Positions 1 to 8,541 are shown, counted from the first letter of the stretch. The stretch is DNA of 10,567 bases from Kordiimonadaceae bacterium (GCA_018699075.1 JABIPV010000296.1:1-10567), one strand, 5' to 3'. A program made the numbers and translations. Notes: generated by a model not told the origin, from the letters alone.

Positions 1-758
1 CCTTTAAGCTCACGTCCTGGAATAGCTAAGTCGCGTGGTTGTTCTGAACCACCCGCAAGAACAACGGCATCATAATGATCGGCAATTTTTTGTGCTTGGA
101 TGTCTTTGCCAACTTCCATACTGGTCCAGAAAGTAACGCCTTCGCGCTCCATTTGGCGAACTCTACGTTCAATCAGCGATTTATCCATTTTAAAATCTGG
201 TATACCGTAGCGTAATAGACCACCGGCACGGCGATTTTTTTCGTAAAGAGAAACCTTATGTCCCGCGCGTGCGAGTTGTTGTGCACAAGCCATTCCCGCA
301 GGACCGCTGCCAACGACGGCTACCTTTTTATCTGTTTTAATCTTGGCGATGACGGGTTGAATCCAGCCTTGATCCCAACCTTTGTCAACAATTGCACATT
401 CGATTGTTTTAATGGTCACTGGCTGATCATCAATATTCAGTGTACATGCAGCCTCGCAGGGTGCAGGACAAACTCGGCCCGTAAATTCCGGAAAATTATT
501 AGTCGAATGAAGATTATCGCAAGCTTCTTGCCAATCTTTATTCCATACCAAATCATTCCAGTCGGGAATCATATTGTTCACAGGGCAACCTGTATGACAA
601 AATGGAATTCCGCAATCCATGCAACGACCGCCTTGACGTTCGACGGCATATTCAGGTAGAGGGTTGATAAATTCTTCGTAATGTCTAACTCTGTCACCAG
701 CTGGTGCATTAGTACGATCAATACGAGGAATTTCCATAAATCCTGTAGCTTTTCCCAT
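1..758 (-). CDS. gltD: Glutamate synthase (NADPH) small (beta) subunit, N-terminal half, cut by window edge
   Basis: GltD takes electrons from NADPH through FAD and passes them over iron-sulfur clusters to GltB, which converts glutamine plus 2-oxoglutarate into two glutamates in the cytoplasm. About 252 residues are visible, reading off the left edge; the family is usually about 470-490 residues, so roughly half is missing. Seen in the translation: an N-terminal ferredoxin-like cysteine set at Cys46, Cys49, Cys54 and Cys58 (CMDCGIPFCHTGCP), a second set at Cys97, Cys101 and Cys105 (GRVCPAPCEAAC), and a dinucleotide-binding VGSGPAG loop at 149-155 for FAD, followed by the GGLLRYGIPDFKM stretch typical of this family. 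The start ATG at 758-756 lies 3 bp after the gltB stop, with a strong AGGGAGA ribosome site inside the end of gltB. This implies co-transcription and translational coupling. No frame break is seen in the visible part. Identification is very secure; only the C-terminal NADPH-binding half is unseen. Confidence 0.97.
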   Translation of the reverse strand, partial: MGKATGFMEIPRIDRTNAPAGDRVRHYEEFINPLPEYAVERQGGRCMDCGIPFCHTGCPVNNMIPDWNDLVWNKDWQEACDNLHSTNNFPEFTGRVCPAPCEAACTLNIDDQPVTIKTIECAIVDKGWDQGWIQPVIAKIKTDKKVAVVGSGPAGMACAQQLARAGHKVSLYEKNRRAGGLLRYGIPDFKMDKSLIERRVRQMEREGVTFWTSMEVGKDIQAQKIADHYDAVVLAGGSEQPRDLAIPGRELK

Positions 759-761
759 GAT

Positions 762-3700
762 TTATTCTCCCTGTCCTGTATATGCGGAAAGCGAAGTCGC
801 CGCCGCGGCCATTTCTTCCAAAGCACGTTTATATTCTACTGGCATAACTTTGACGAACTTAGGTAAGTAATCATCAATATTTTCCAAAATTGTTTTGGCT
901 CGCTCGCTTCCGGTGTAACGTTTATGATTTTCCAGTAACTGAATGAGACGTTCTTTATCATTCCCTGACATATTGCCACGTAACACATCTACGCGACCAT
1001 GTCCTTCTAGCTCACCGGAATTATGCATTAATTTTGCCATGGCATCTTCTTCGGGAAGCGGTTCAAGTTCTACCATTGATAAATTGCAGCGGTTTTCAAA
1101 CTCACCTTCTTCATCAAGTACATAAGCAATGCCGCCACTCATGCCAGCCGCAAAATTTCGCCCGGTGGGGCCGATAACGACAACGCAGCCTCCCGTCATA
1201 TATTCAAGGCCATGATCACCCACACCTTCGACAACGGCCATTGCACCACTATTACGTACGGCGAACCTTTCACCTGCAACGCCACGGAAATAACATTCGC
1301 CGAATATGGCGCCGAATAAAACGGTGTTACCAACTATGATGCTTTGTTCAGGGACAATTTTACTATCTTTGGATGGATAAATGATCAGTTTACCGCCGCT
1401 TAAGCCCTTACCAACATAATCATTGGCTTCGCCTTCGAGTTCAAATGTAATGCCTTTGGCAACGAAGGCGCCAAAACTTTGACCGGCGGTGCCTTCAAGT
1501 TTTACATGGATAGTGTCGTTAGCAAGTCCCTTATGACCGTGACGTTTAGCTAATTCACCAGAAAGCATTGCCCCAGTTGAACGATCATAATTATGAATTT
1601 CTTTTGCAATTGATACAGGGGTTTTATTTTCAAGCGCATCTTTGGCTTCTGTAATTAATTCCCGGTCCAAGATTTCAACGATATCATGTTCCTGACAATT
1701 GGTATTAAAAATAGCATCATCACCGCGGGCTTCGACTTTATGGAATAAGCCACTAAAGTCGAGGCCATCACTTTTCCAATGAGAAATAGCGTCATTTTTA
1801 TTTAATAAATCAGAACGGCCAATAATTTCATTCAGATTACGTACACCCATTTCAGCCATAATTTTGCGAACCTCTTCTGCGACGAAGAAGAAATAATTTA
1901 CAACATGTTCAGGTTTCCCTGTGAAGCGACGACGTAAAACAGGGTCCTGGGTAGCAACACCAACCGGGCAAGTATTTAGATGACATTTGCGCATCATTAT
2001 ACAGCCGGCAGCAATAAGTGGTGCCGTGGCAAAACCAAATTCATCGGCCCCAAGAAGTGCGCCAATGATAACATCACGTCCCGTTTTAAGGCCGCCGTCG
2101 ACCTGAACGGCAATACGGTCGCGAAGGCGGTTAAGGACGAGTGTTTGTTGCGTTTCGGCAAGTCCAATTTCCCAGGGTGATCCTGCGTGTTTTAAGGACG
2201 TAAGTGGGCTAGCGCCCGTTCCGCCATCAAAACCGGATATGGTCAAATGGTCGGCTTTGGCTTTTGATACGCCTGCTGCTACTGTTCCGACACCAATTTC
2301 AGAAACCAGTTTCACACTAATTCTTGCCTCAGGATTAACATTTTTTAAATCGTAAATAAGCTGGGCCAAATCCTCAATAGAATAAATATCATGATGAGGA
2401 GGCGGTGAAATAAGGCCAACACCCGGTGTTGAATGGCGCACTTTGGCAATTACCGGATCAACTTTATGACCCGGTAGCTGTCCACCTTCACCAGGCTTAG
2501 CTCCTTGGGCCATTTTAATCTGAATATCATCCGCGTTCACAAGATATTCGGTTGTAACGCCAAAGCGACCAGAGGCCACTTGTTTAATTGCACTACGGCG
2601 CAAATCACCATTACGGTCCGGCGTAAAGCGGTCCGATTCTTCACCACCTTCACCTGTATTTGACTTTCCGCCAATTTTATTCATGGCAATGGCAAGGGTG
2701 GTATGAGCCTCGCGACTGATAGAACCAAAGGACATGGCACCAGTTGCAAAACGTTTAACAATCTCCTTAGCGCTTTCAACGTCGTCAATAGAAATGGCTT
2801 TGCCGACAGAATTAATTTTAAACAGTCCGCGCGGTGTCATTAGCTTTTCAGACTGTTCATTAATCAAATTGGCATATTCATTATATTTATCTTGTGCATT
2901 TGCGCGCACGGCATGCTGTAAGGAACTGATACTATCAGAATTCCAAACATGGGCTTCACCGCGAATACGAACCGCATAATCACCACCAACATCTAGGGCT
3001 TTTTTATAAATTAAGTCTTCACCAAAAGCTTGTGCATGTCTAATGACGGTTTCTGTCGAAACTTCTTTTAGGCCCACACCTTCGATAGCTGTTTTAGTGC
3101 TGGTGAAATATTGATTAATGAAAGCGCTATTTAAGCCTACTGCATCAAAAATTTGTGCCCCGCAATAAGACTGGTATGTGGAAATTCCCATTTTTGACAT
3201 CACTTTCAAGATGCCTTTATTGATGGCTTTCACGTAACGTTTTTTTGCGGTAAGGACATTAATAGTTTCCGGTAAATTTGGTACCATATCTTCGATGGTT
3301 TCAAACGCAAGATAGGGGTTTATTGCTTCGGCACCATATCCTGCCAATGCACAGAAATGATGAACTTCGCGAGCTTCACCAGTTTCCACCACAAGCCCTA
3401 CGGAAGTCCGAAGGCCTTTACGGATTAAGTGATGATGCACGGCTGAAGTAGCAAGCAGCGCCGGAATAGCAATTTTATTTTCTGAGATTTCTCTATCAGA
3501 TAAAATTATAATATTATCGCCTTCAATCACGGCAACTTCCGCAAGCAGACAAATGCTTTCGAGAGCATTATCCATACCTTTAGCACCGGATTCGGCGCGG
3601 TAAGTAATATCAACAGTAATGGTTCTAAAATCATTATCTGGAATATCACCTATGGTGCGAATTTTTTCCAAATCTTGGTTTCTTAGGATCGGTTGTCTTA

Positions 3701-5417
3701 CCTCAAGCCGTTTATGTGTACCAATACCTTCCAGATCTAAAAGATTAGGGCGTGGACCAATGAATGATACCAGCGACATCACTGCTTCTTCACGAATAGG
3801 ATCAATTGGTGGGTTGGTCACTTGGGCAAAGTTTTGCTTAAAATAAGTATAAAGAAGCTTCGATTTATCGGAAAGTGCAGATATCGGTGTATCCGTTCCC
3901 ATTGAACCCAATGCTTCTTGCCCGCTTAAGATCATCGGCGGGAATAATAATTTCATATCTTCTTGTGTATATCCAAACGCTTGTTGTTTTTTAAGAAGAT
4001 CAACACCACTTGCCGGATGTGGGGCCATCTCGGCTGGTAGTTCTTCAAGTTTGATTTGCGTACGGCTTAAAATGCCCTGATAATCAAAAGCTTGCGCCAT
4101 TTCATTTTTAATTTCATCATCAGAAATAATTCGGCCTTGTTCCGTATCAATCAGTAACATCTTCCCCGGTTGCAGGCGCCATTTTTGTACGATATTTTCT
4201 TCTTTAATGGGGAGTACACCTGATTCGGATGCAAGAATAACCATATCATCATCCGTGACGATATAACGTGCCGGGCGTAATCCATTTCGGTCGAGTGTCG
4301 CGCCTATTTGAATGCCATCTGTAAAGGCAACTGCGGCGGGACCATCCCATGGCTCCATTAGTGCGGCATGATATTCATAGAATGCCTTACGCTCGCTATT
4401 CATTAATGGGTTGCTGGCCCAAGCTTCTGGGATAAGCATCATCATTGCGTGCATAACGCTATAACCGCCGGCGACCAATAATTCGAGTGCGTTATCAAAA
4501 CAAGCCGTATCGGAAAGCCCTTCGGGAATTAAAGGCCATAATTTAGCAAGATCTTCACCGATCACGCTTGATGCCATATTAAAGCGTCTTGAGGCCATCC
4601 AGTTGACATTGCCGCGAACAGTATTAATTTCACCATTATGGCAAACCATGCGGAAAGGCTGAGCAAGACTCCATGTTGGGAATGTATTTGTCGAAAAGCG
4701 TTGGTGAACCAGTGCGAGCGCAGAAACAACTTTTTCATTGCTTAAGTCCGTATAATATTCACCGACCTGACCAGCGAGAAGCATACCTTTATAAAGCACC
4801 GTACGACTTGAACAGCTACAGGCATAATAATCTTTTGATGATTCACCCAAGTCCATAACGAAATTAGAAAGCTGTTTGCGAATAACATAAAGCTTAAGTT
4901 CAAGGTCACTCTGTGTTTTTATATTATCGCCTTGTGCGACAAACCCTTGAGCAATATATGGCTCGGTTGATTTAACATTATCGCTAAATTTTGAATTGTC
5001 CGTTGGAACTTTGCGCCAGCCTAAGAATTTTTGACCTTCTGTTTTAACCAGTTTTTCAAAAGTTTTTTTAATCTTCTCACGGCTTTTCTTTTCATGAGGT
5101 AAAAAGATCATAAGAATGCCGTATTCACCAACTTTAGGTAACTTAATTTTTAATTTTTTAGTTTCTTCACGCATAAATGCATCAGGAATTTGTAATAAAA
5201 TACCCGCGCCGTCACCTGCAAGTGGGTCTGCACCAACAGCTCCGCGATGAGTAAGGTTTTCAAGGATTTGCAAGCCTTGTTTAACAATGCCGTGACTTTT
5301 TTCACCTTTGGTATTGGCTAGAAAGCCAATACCACAGCTATCATGTTCATTTTCGGGGTTATATAGCCCCTGGGCTTTTGGCAGTCCGCGACTAGTTAAT
5401 GGCACCTGATGGGTCAT
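762..5417 (-). CDS. gltB: Glutamate synthase (NADPH) large (alpha) subunit
   Basis: GltB hydrolyses glutamine to ammonia and channels it to an FMN/iron-sulfur site, where 2-oxoglutarate is reductively aminated to glutamate. The 1551-residue product is full length for the bacterial family (about 1500). Domains in order: a short propeptide, then a type II glutamine amidotransferase beginning at Cys28 in HDSCGIGF (cleavage before Cys28 to expose the N-terminal nucleophile is known for the family and inferred here) and running to about residue 430; a central domain with its conserved QEALGSMGTDTP and NPPIDPIREEAVMSL stretches near 500-550; the FMN-binding synthase barrel at about 860-1230, with GAMSFGSISREAH, GEGGE and ISPPPHHDIYSIEDLAQLI; the 3Fe-4S cysteines at Cys1139, Cys1145 and Cys1150 (CHLNTCPVGVATQ); and the C-terminal glycine-rich beta-helix near 1280-1480 (GLSGGKLIIYP). 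An AAGGATAAG ribosome site lies about 6-10 bases before the ATG, and the start keeps the usual propeptide length. It is the first gene of a gltB-gltD operon, divergent from hrpB. All key residues are present. Confidence 0.98.
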   Translation of the reverse strand: MTHQVPLTSRGLPKAQGLYNPENEHDSCGIGFLANTKGEKSHGIVKQGLQILENLTHRGAVGADPLAGDGAGILLQIPDAFMREETKKLKIKLPKVGEYGILMIFLPHEKKSREKIKKTFEKLVKTEGQKFLGWRKVPTDNSKFSDNVKSTEPYIAQGFVAQGDNIKTQSDLELKLYVIRKQLSNFVMDLGESSKDYYACSCSSRTVLYKGMLLAGQVGEYYTDLSNEKVVSALALVHQRFSTNTFPTWSLAQPFRMVCHNGEINTVRGNVNWMASRRFNMASSVIGEDLAKLWPLIPEGLSDTACFDNALELLVAGGYSVMHAMMMLIPEAWASNPLMNSERKAFYEYHAALMEPWDGPAAVAFTDGIQIGATLDRNGLRPARYIVTDDDMVILASESGVLPIKEENIVQKWRLQPGKMLLIDTEQGRIISDDEIKNEMAQAFDYQGILSRTQIKLEELPAEMAPHPASGVDLLKKQQAFGYTQEDMKLLFPPMILSGQEALGSMGTDTPISALSDKSKLLYTYFKQNFAQVTNPPIDPIREEAVMSLVSFIGPRPNLLDLEGIGTHKRLEVRQPILRNQDLEKIRTIGDIPDNDFRTITVDITYRAESGAKGMDNALESICLLAEVAVIEGDNIIILSDREISENKIAIPALLATSAVHHHLIRKGLRTSVGLVVETGEAREVHHFCALAGYGAEAINPYLAFETIEDMVPNLPETINVLTAKKRYVKAINKGILKVMSKMGISTYQSYCGAQIFDAVGLNSAFINQYFTSTKTAIEGVGLKEVSTETVIRHAQAFGEDLIYKKALDVGGDYAVRIRGEAHVWNSDSISSLQHAVRANAQDKYNEYANLINEQSEKLMTPRGLFKINSVGKAISIDDVESAKEIVKRFATGAMSFGSISREAHTTLAIAMNKIGGKSNTGEGGEESDRFTPDRNGDLRRSAIKQVASGRFGVTTEYLVNADDIQIKMAQGAKPGEGGQLPGHKVDPVIAKVRHSTPGVGLISPPPHHDIYSIEDLAQLIYDLKNVNPEARISVKLVSEIGVGTVAAGVSKAKADHLTISGFDGGTGASPLTSLKHAGSPWEIGLAETQQTLVLNRLRDRIAVQVDGGLKTGRDVIIGALLGADEFGFATAPLIAAGCIMMRKCHLNTCPVGVATQDPVLRRRFTGKPEHVVNYFFFVAEEVRKIMAEMGVRNLNEIIGRSDLLNKNDAISHWKSDGLDFSGLFHKVEARGDDAIFNTNCQEHDIVEILDRELITEAKDALENKTPVSIAKEIHNYDRSTGAMLSGELAKRHGHKGLANDTIHVKLEGTAGQSFGAFVAKGITFELEGEANDYVGKGLSGGKLIIYPSKDSKIVPEQSIIVGNTVLFGAIFGECYFRGVAGERFAVRNSGAMAVVEGVGDHGLEYMTGGCVVVIGPTGRNFAAGMSGGIAYVLDEEGEFENRCNLSMVELEPLPEEDAMAKLMHNSGELEGHGRVDVLRGNMSGNDKERLIQLLENHKRYTGSERAKTILENIDDYLPKFVKVMPVEYKRALEEMAAAATSLSAYTGQGE
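766..772 (-). promoter_or_regulatory. Ribosome binding site of gltD, embedded in the end of gltB
   Basis: Read on the minus strand this is AGGGAGA, 7 nt before the gltD ATG at 758. It lies within the last codons of gltB, just ahead of the gltB TAA at 764-762. The arrangement fixes the gltD start and points to coupled translation, matching the need for GltB and GltD in equal amounts. Confidence 0.75.
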
Positions 5418-5461
5418 TTTAATCTTATCCTTATTACAATAAGTATTTTTATTTCTATCAG

Positions 5462-5483
5462 TGTTAAATAGGCTAACTTAACA
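5462..5483. promoter_or_regulatory. Operator-like inverted repeat upstream of gltB
   Basis: TGTTAA (5462-5467) and TTAACA (5478-5483) are exact reverse complements separated by 10 bases, about two helical turns for the whole site. The site lies 45-66 bp before the gltB start, where a dimeric transcription factor would act on the gltBD promoter. The symmetry is seen directly; the role as an operator is inference, and with six-base AT-rich arms a chance match is possible. Confidence 0.3.
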
Positions 5484-5575
5484 AATGCCTTCTAACACCA
5501 ATAAGACCGAGTTTTTTGGATCATGTTTCCTGTATGGAAAATGGTATGTTCCTTAGCTCGGCATTTTTGTAGATA

Positions 5576-5627
5576 ACTGCAGTCCACGGTTTAGTTAAAC
5601 GGGGTTTAACCCGTGCATTACTGCAGT
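5576..5627. repeat. Composite 52-bp inverted repeat (hairpin/cruciform-capable) midway between gltB and hrpB
   Basis: Three nested arm pairs can be read. The outer arms are ACTGCAGT at 5576-5583 and 5620-5627, each itself a perfect palindrome. The middle arms are CACGG (5585-5589) with CCGTG (5611-5615). The inner arms are GTTAAAC (5594-5600) with GTTTAAC (5604-5610) around a GGG loop. Only a 4-base bulge (5590-5593) and a small internal loop (C5584 against 5616-5619) break the pairing. It is more GC-rich than its surroundings and about 160 bp from both flanking start codons. There is no T-run after it, so it does not look like a simple terminator. It could be an operator, a REP-like extragenic palindrome or a structured RNA; the sequence alone does not decide. 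Confidence 0.6.
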
Positions 5628-5745
5628 CTATTACTGTATCCAAGTGATATATTTACAGTCTGATTTATAAAAAAGCAACATTAAAGAACAGCAAAACAAC
5701 AGAATATTTGTTTTCTTGTTAGATAAATAAAACATTATTTTAGAA

Positions 5746-5751
5746 TATAAT
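5746..5751 (+). promoter_or_regulatory. Possible -10 element of the hrpB promoter
   Basis: A perfect TATAAT lies 36 bp before the ATG at 5788 and 63 bp before the ATG at 5815. No good -35 box sits at the right distance; the nearest TTG-type hexamer, TTGTTA at 5716-5721, is 24 bp away, which is too far. The area is very AT-rich, so the match may be chance. Confidence 0.3.
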
Positions 5752-5787
5752 TTTACAAACCATGAACCAATTAGAATATTTACTTTA

Positions 5788-8325
5788 ATGCAAACTCTAT
5801 TTAAACAAGATGCTATGACCATTTCACTACCAATTTATGAAATAATTCCAAAGCTAAAAAAGATATTATCTGAAAAAGGTAGTCTTGTTTTACAAGCGCC
5901 GCCCGGCGCAGGTAAAACCACTATTGTGCCACTCGAAGTACTGAATGAAACATTGTTGGGTTCACAAAAAATTATCATGTTGGAGCCTCGGCGCCTTGCG
6001 GCACGGGCGGCGGCGAAAAGGATGGCAGATACTCTGGGCGAAAAAGTGGGTGAAACTGTTGGCTACCGTGTACGTATGGAAAGTAAGGTCGGGCCACGTA
6101 CCCGCATAGAAGTGGTGACAGAAGGGGTCTTTATTCGAAAATTACAAAATGATCCGGAACTAAAGGGAATCGGACTTGTCATTTTTGATGAATTTCATGA
6201 AAGATCAATCGATACAGACCTTGGTCTTGCACTTAGTTTAGATGTTCAAGATGGGTTGCGTGAAGATTTGAAGATTATCGTCATGTCGGCCACACTTGAC
6301 GGCGAGCGTGTGGCGAAACTAATTGGGGATGCGCCGGTCATTACAAGTGAAGGGCGCAGTTTTAATGTGAACCATCATTATTTGGAAAAAACAACTTCCA
6401 CAAGAATAGAAAATGATATTACAGGGATTATTTTAAAAGCTCTTATGGAGCAATCAGGAAGTATATTAGTCTTTCTTCCGGGGGCTGGGGAAATTGAAAG
6501 AACGAAGAAATTATTGGAAAGTAAAAATCTAGGCCCTGATATCTTAATCTGCCCGCTTTATGGCATGATGCAATTTAAAGATCAGGACTTGGCCATTAGT
6601 CCCGCACAAAAAGGAAAACGTAAAATTGTTCTTTCAACGTCGATCGCCGAAACCAGCCTTACCATTGAAGGTATTCGCATCGTTATAGATGGGGGCCTAC
6701 AAAGAAATGCCAGTTACGATGTCAGCAGTGGTATGTCGCGATTAGTAACGTCTAAATTATCGAAAGCATCCGCTGAGCAAAGAGCCGGCCGCGCCGGAAG
6801 AATTGAAGACGGTATATGTTACAGAATGTGGACCCAGGCCGCGAATAGAGCATTAAAACCATATACGGAACCAGAAATTAAAAGAGCAGACTTGGTTCCT
6901 CTCACCTTAAGTTTGGCGTTATGGGGTGTTACAGAAGCATCGGATTTAAAATGGCTTGATGCTCCCGAGCAAGCATCTTTTAATAAAAGCAAAGATCTAC
7001 TTCATTCATTAGGAGCTATGGATGAAAAGGGCCGCATCACGGATCACGGAAAACTGATGGCAGGGTTTCCTATGCACCCAAGGCTAGCGCATATGGTTTT
7101 GAAGGCTCAAGAATTTAATTGTGGCCAGCTGGCCTTAAATATCGCCGCACTTCTGGAAGAACGGGATATCCTATATTTAAAACCGGATCAAAAAACTGCA
7201 GATCTTAGATTACGCCTAGAAGCTATAGAGCATGTAAAAGCGGGTGAGATACATCAAGCAAAAATGTTGGGATGTGATATAGGCGCGGCGAAAAAGATTA
7301 TTAAACAAGTGAACATCTGGAAAAAATCGAACCGTATTGTGCAAGACAGTATAGATATTCAAAAAGCAGGTATATGTTTGGCTATTGCATTTCCGGACAG
7401 AATTGGCGGATTAAGATCAACAGGAAAGGGGTCATATTTACTATCGGGAGGTCGCGGAGCTAAACTAATGGACGCAGATCCACTAGTATCAGAAAAATAT
7501 CTGTCTATCGGTCATTTGGACAAAGGAGATAGAGACGCGCGAATTTACCTTGCGGCTCCCGTTCAGCTTCCTGAACTTGAAGAGTGTTTTAAACATATCA
7601 TTAAAAGGGAGCAAGTAATTGTATGGGAAGATAGAACACAGATTGTTAAGGCTCAAAAACAAATATTGCTCGGTCAACTCCCCTTGGCGATTTCAAAGTT
7701 AGACCAACCAAATGCAGATGACATTAAGATGGCTATGGTCGCAGGAATTAAGAAAATGGGTTTGAATTCTTTGCCGTGGGGTAAAAAGAGCACCATGTTT
7801 ATGCAGAGAGTTCAGTTGGTCAATAATCATTTAGATAATGTGCTACCAGATTTTTCAGAAGAGGAATTACTTGAGTCTATTGATGTTTGGCTATTGCCGT
7901 ACTTAGAAAATATTAAAAGTCGAGCAGCACTCGGGAAATTTGACCTTTATGCGATACTTAAGAACATATTGAATTGGGAGCAGCAACAAAAATTAGATAA
8001 GATGGCACCTCTTGATTTTAAAGTACCTAGCGGGTCTAAAATATCAATTGATTATCAAAGTGATCCTCCTGTGTTATCCGTTAAACTGCAAGAGATGTTT
8101 GGGGCGATAAAAACGCCGTCTATATTAGATGGGAAAGTAGCCCTCACAGTGCATTTATTATCACCTGCAAGGCGTCCTTTGCAAATCACTACAGATTTAG
8201 AAGGATTTTGGAATAATTCTTATCCTGAAATAAAAAAAGAGATGAAAGGGCGTTATCCGAAACACCCTTGGCCAGATGATCCACATATGGCTCTTGCGAC
8301 AAAAAAACTCAAACCAAGAAAATAA
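5788..8325 (+). CDS. hrpB: ATP-dependent helicase HrpB (DEAH-box superfamily 2)
   Basis: This is a cytoplasmic DEAH/RHA-like ATPase; HrpB is widespread in proteobacteria but its substrate is poorly known. From the 845-residue translation: motif I PPGAGKTT at 38-45, Ia PRRLAARAAA at 68-77, TEG at 111-113, motif II DEFH at 134-137 (DEFH rather than the literal DEAH), motif III SAT at 167-169, motif IV LVFLPG at 227-232, motif V TSIAETSLTI at 284-293 and motif VI QRAGRAGR at 331-338. A helicase-associated region follows, then the HrpB-specific C-terminal domain ending in GRYPKHPWPDDP. This length and tail separate HrpB from the much larger HrpA. The first ATG (5788) has no ribosome site. An in-frame ATG at 5815 (Met10), preceded by a weak ACAAGA, gives an N-terminus closer to typical HrpB, so the true start may be 5815. 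The gene stands alone, divergent from gltB. It uses more AGA and ATA codons than nrdA, consistent with modest expression. Confidence 0.96.
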   Translation: MQTLFKQDAMTISLPIYEIIPKLKKILSEKGSLVLQAPPGAGKTTIVPLEVLNETLLGSQKIIMLEPRRLAARAAAKRMADTLGEKVGETVGYRVRMESKVGPRTRIEVVTEGVFIRKLQNDPELKGIGLVIFDEFHERSIDTDLGLALSLDVQDGLREDLKIIVMSATLDGERVAKLIGDAPVITSEGRSFNVNHHYLEKTTSTRIENDITGIILKALMEQSGSILVFLPGAGEIERTKKLLESKNLGPDILICPLYGMMQFKDQDLAISPAQKGKRKIVLSTSIAETSLTIEGIRIVIDGGLQRNASYDVSSGMSRLVTSKLSKASAEQRAGRAGRIEDGICYRMWTQAANRALKPYTEPEIKRADLVPLTLSLALWGVTEASDLKWLDAPEQASFNKSKDLLHSLGAMDEKGRITDHGKLMAGFPMHPRLAHMVLKAQEFNCGQLALNIAALLEERDILYLKPDQKTADLRLRLEAIEHVKAGEIHQAKMLGCDIGAAKKIIKQVNIWKKSNRIVQDSIDIQKAGICLAIAFPDRIGGLRSTGKGSYLLSGGRGAKLMDADPLVSEKYLSIGHLDKGDRDARIYLAAPVQLPELEECFKHIIKREQVIVWEDRTQIVKAQKQILLGQLPLAISKLDQPNADDIKMAMVAGIKKMGLNSLPWGKKSTMFMQRVQLVNNHLDNVLPDFSEEELLESIDVWLLPYLENIKSRAALGKFDLYAILKNILNWEQQQKLDKMAPLDFKVPSGSKISIDYQSDPPVLSVKLQEMFGAIKTPSILDGKVALTVHLLSPARRPLQITTDLEGFWNNSYPEIKKEMKGRYPKHPWPDDPHMALATKKLKPRK

Positions 8326-8344
8326 ATTTTTTTTTCGTCTCAAG
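8293..8344. repeat. Long imperfect stem-loop spanning the hrpB stop codon
   Basis: The left arm at 8293-8307 (CTTGCGAC then A-run) pairs with 8330-8344 (T-run then CGTCTCAAG) at 13 of 15 positions, leaving a 22-base loop that contains the stop TAA at 8323-8325. A run of nine T lies at 8327-8335. This is not a standard intrinsic terminator, since the T-run sits inside the stem and is not downstream of it. It might still affect 3'-end formation of the hrpB mRNA. Half of the pairing is A-run against T-run and could be chance. Confidence 0.3.
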
Positions 8345-8399
8345 ACCGCAGGAATATTAACAATTCGTAAAAATTATAAAAAATGCGACATACTAGTTA

Positions 8400-8428
8400 T
8401 TGACATTCATACTAACCCCAAATACCAT
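8400..8428 (+). promoter_or_regulatory. Candidate sigma-70-type promoter, distal to nrdA
   Basis: A perfect -35 TTGACA (8400-8405) is followed after exactly 17 bases by TACCAT (8423-8428), a 4-of-6 match to the -10 consensus. Alphaproteobacterial housekeeping promoters often keep the -35 better than the -10. Transcription would start near 8435, leaving an unusually long leader of about 255 nt before nrdA, or producing a separate small RNA. Confidence 0.4.
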
Positions 8429-8521
8429 ATCTTGTGTTATTTGGATTTTTTAAGGGTAGGAATCAAGAAAGTGATTGTACTACAATGCTCTAGCAGAATT
8501 TATAATAATAATAAGGGTGAT

Positions 8522-8541
8522 TTGTGTTTTAAAAAACACAA
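8522..8541. repeat. Perfect 9-bp inverted repeat in the nrdA upstream region
   Basis: TTGTGTTTT (8522-8530) and AAAACACAA (8533-8541) are exact reverse complements two bases apart; as RNA the stem would be about 8 bp with a 4-base loop. It sits just before the proximal nrdA promoter candidate. It could be an operator, or a weak hairpin in a transcript begun at the distal promoter. No T-run follows it. Confidence 0.5.

Larger units (their letters stand above)
5418..5787. other. Divergent intergenic region between gltB and hrpB
   Basis: This gap of 370 bases is AT-rich and has no believable gene. A 63-codon reading frame on the minus strand (5822-5631) has no ribosome site, runs into the hrpB start and looks like chance. 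The region must carry the outward promoters for gltBD (minus) and hrpB (plus). Visible elements are an inverted repeat at 5462-5483, a small hairpin at 5526-5540 (TTTCC, loop TGTAT, GGAAA), a composite 52-bp inverted repeat at 5576-5627 and a TATAAT box at 5746-5751. I could not find a convincing sigma-70 or sigma-54 promoter for gltB. Confidence 0.7.

Noticed and set aside
258..659. 133-codon plus-strand frame opposite gltD
   Set aside because: It lies fully antisense to a well-conserved gltD whose cysteine and FAD motifs explain the DNA; it resembles no family.
5439..5467. gltB promoter TTAACA-N17-ACTTAT on the minus strand
   Set aside because: The -10 matches poorly, and the transcript would begin too close to the start codon to include the AAGGA ribosome site comfortably.
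5631..5822. 63-codon minus-strand frame in the gltB-hrpB gap, hydrophobic in the middle
   Set aside because: It has no ribosome site and begins within the hrpB start region. Its apparent membrane-like Leu/Phe/Cys run follows from AT-rich sequence, and there is no supporting context.
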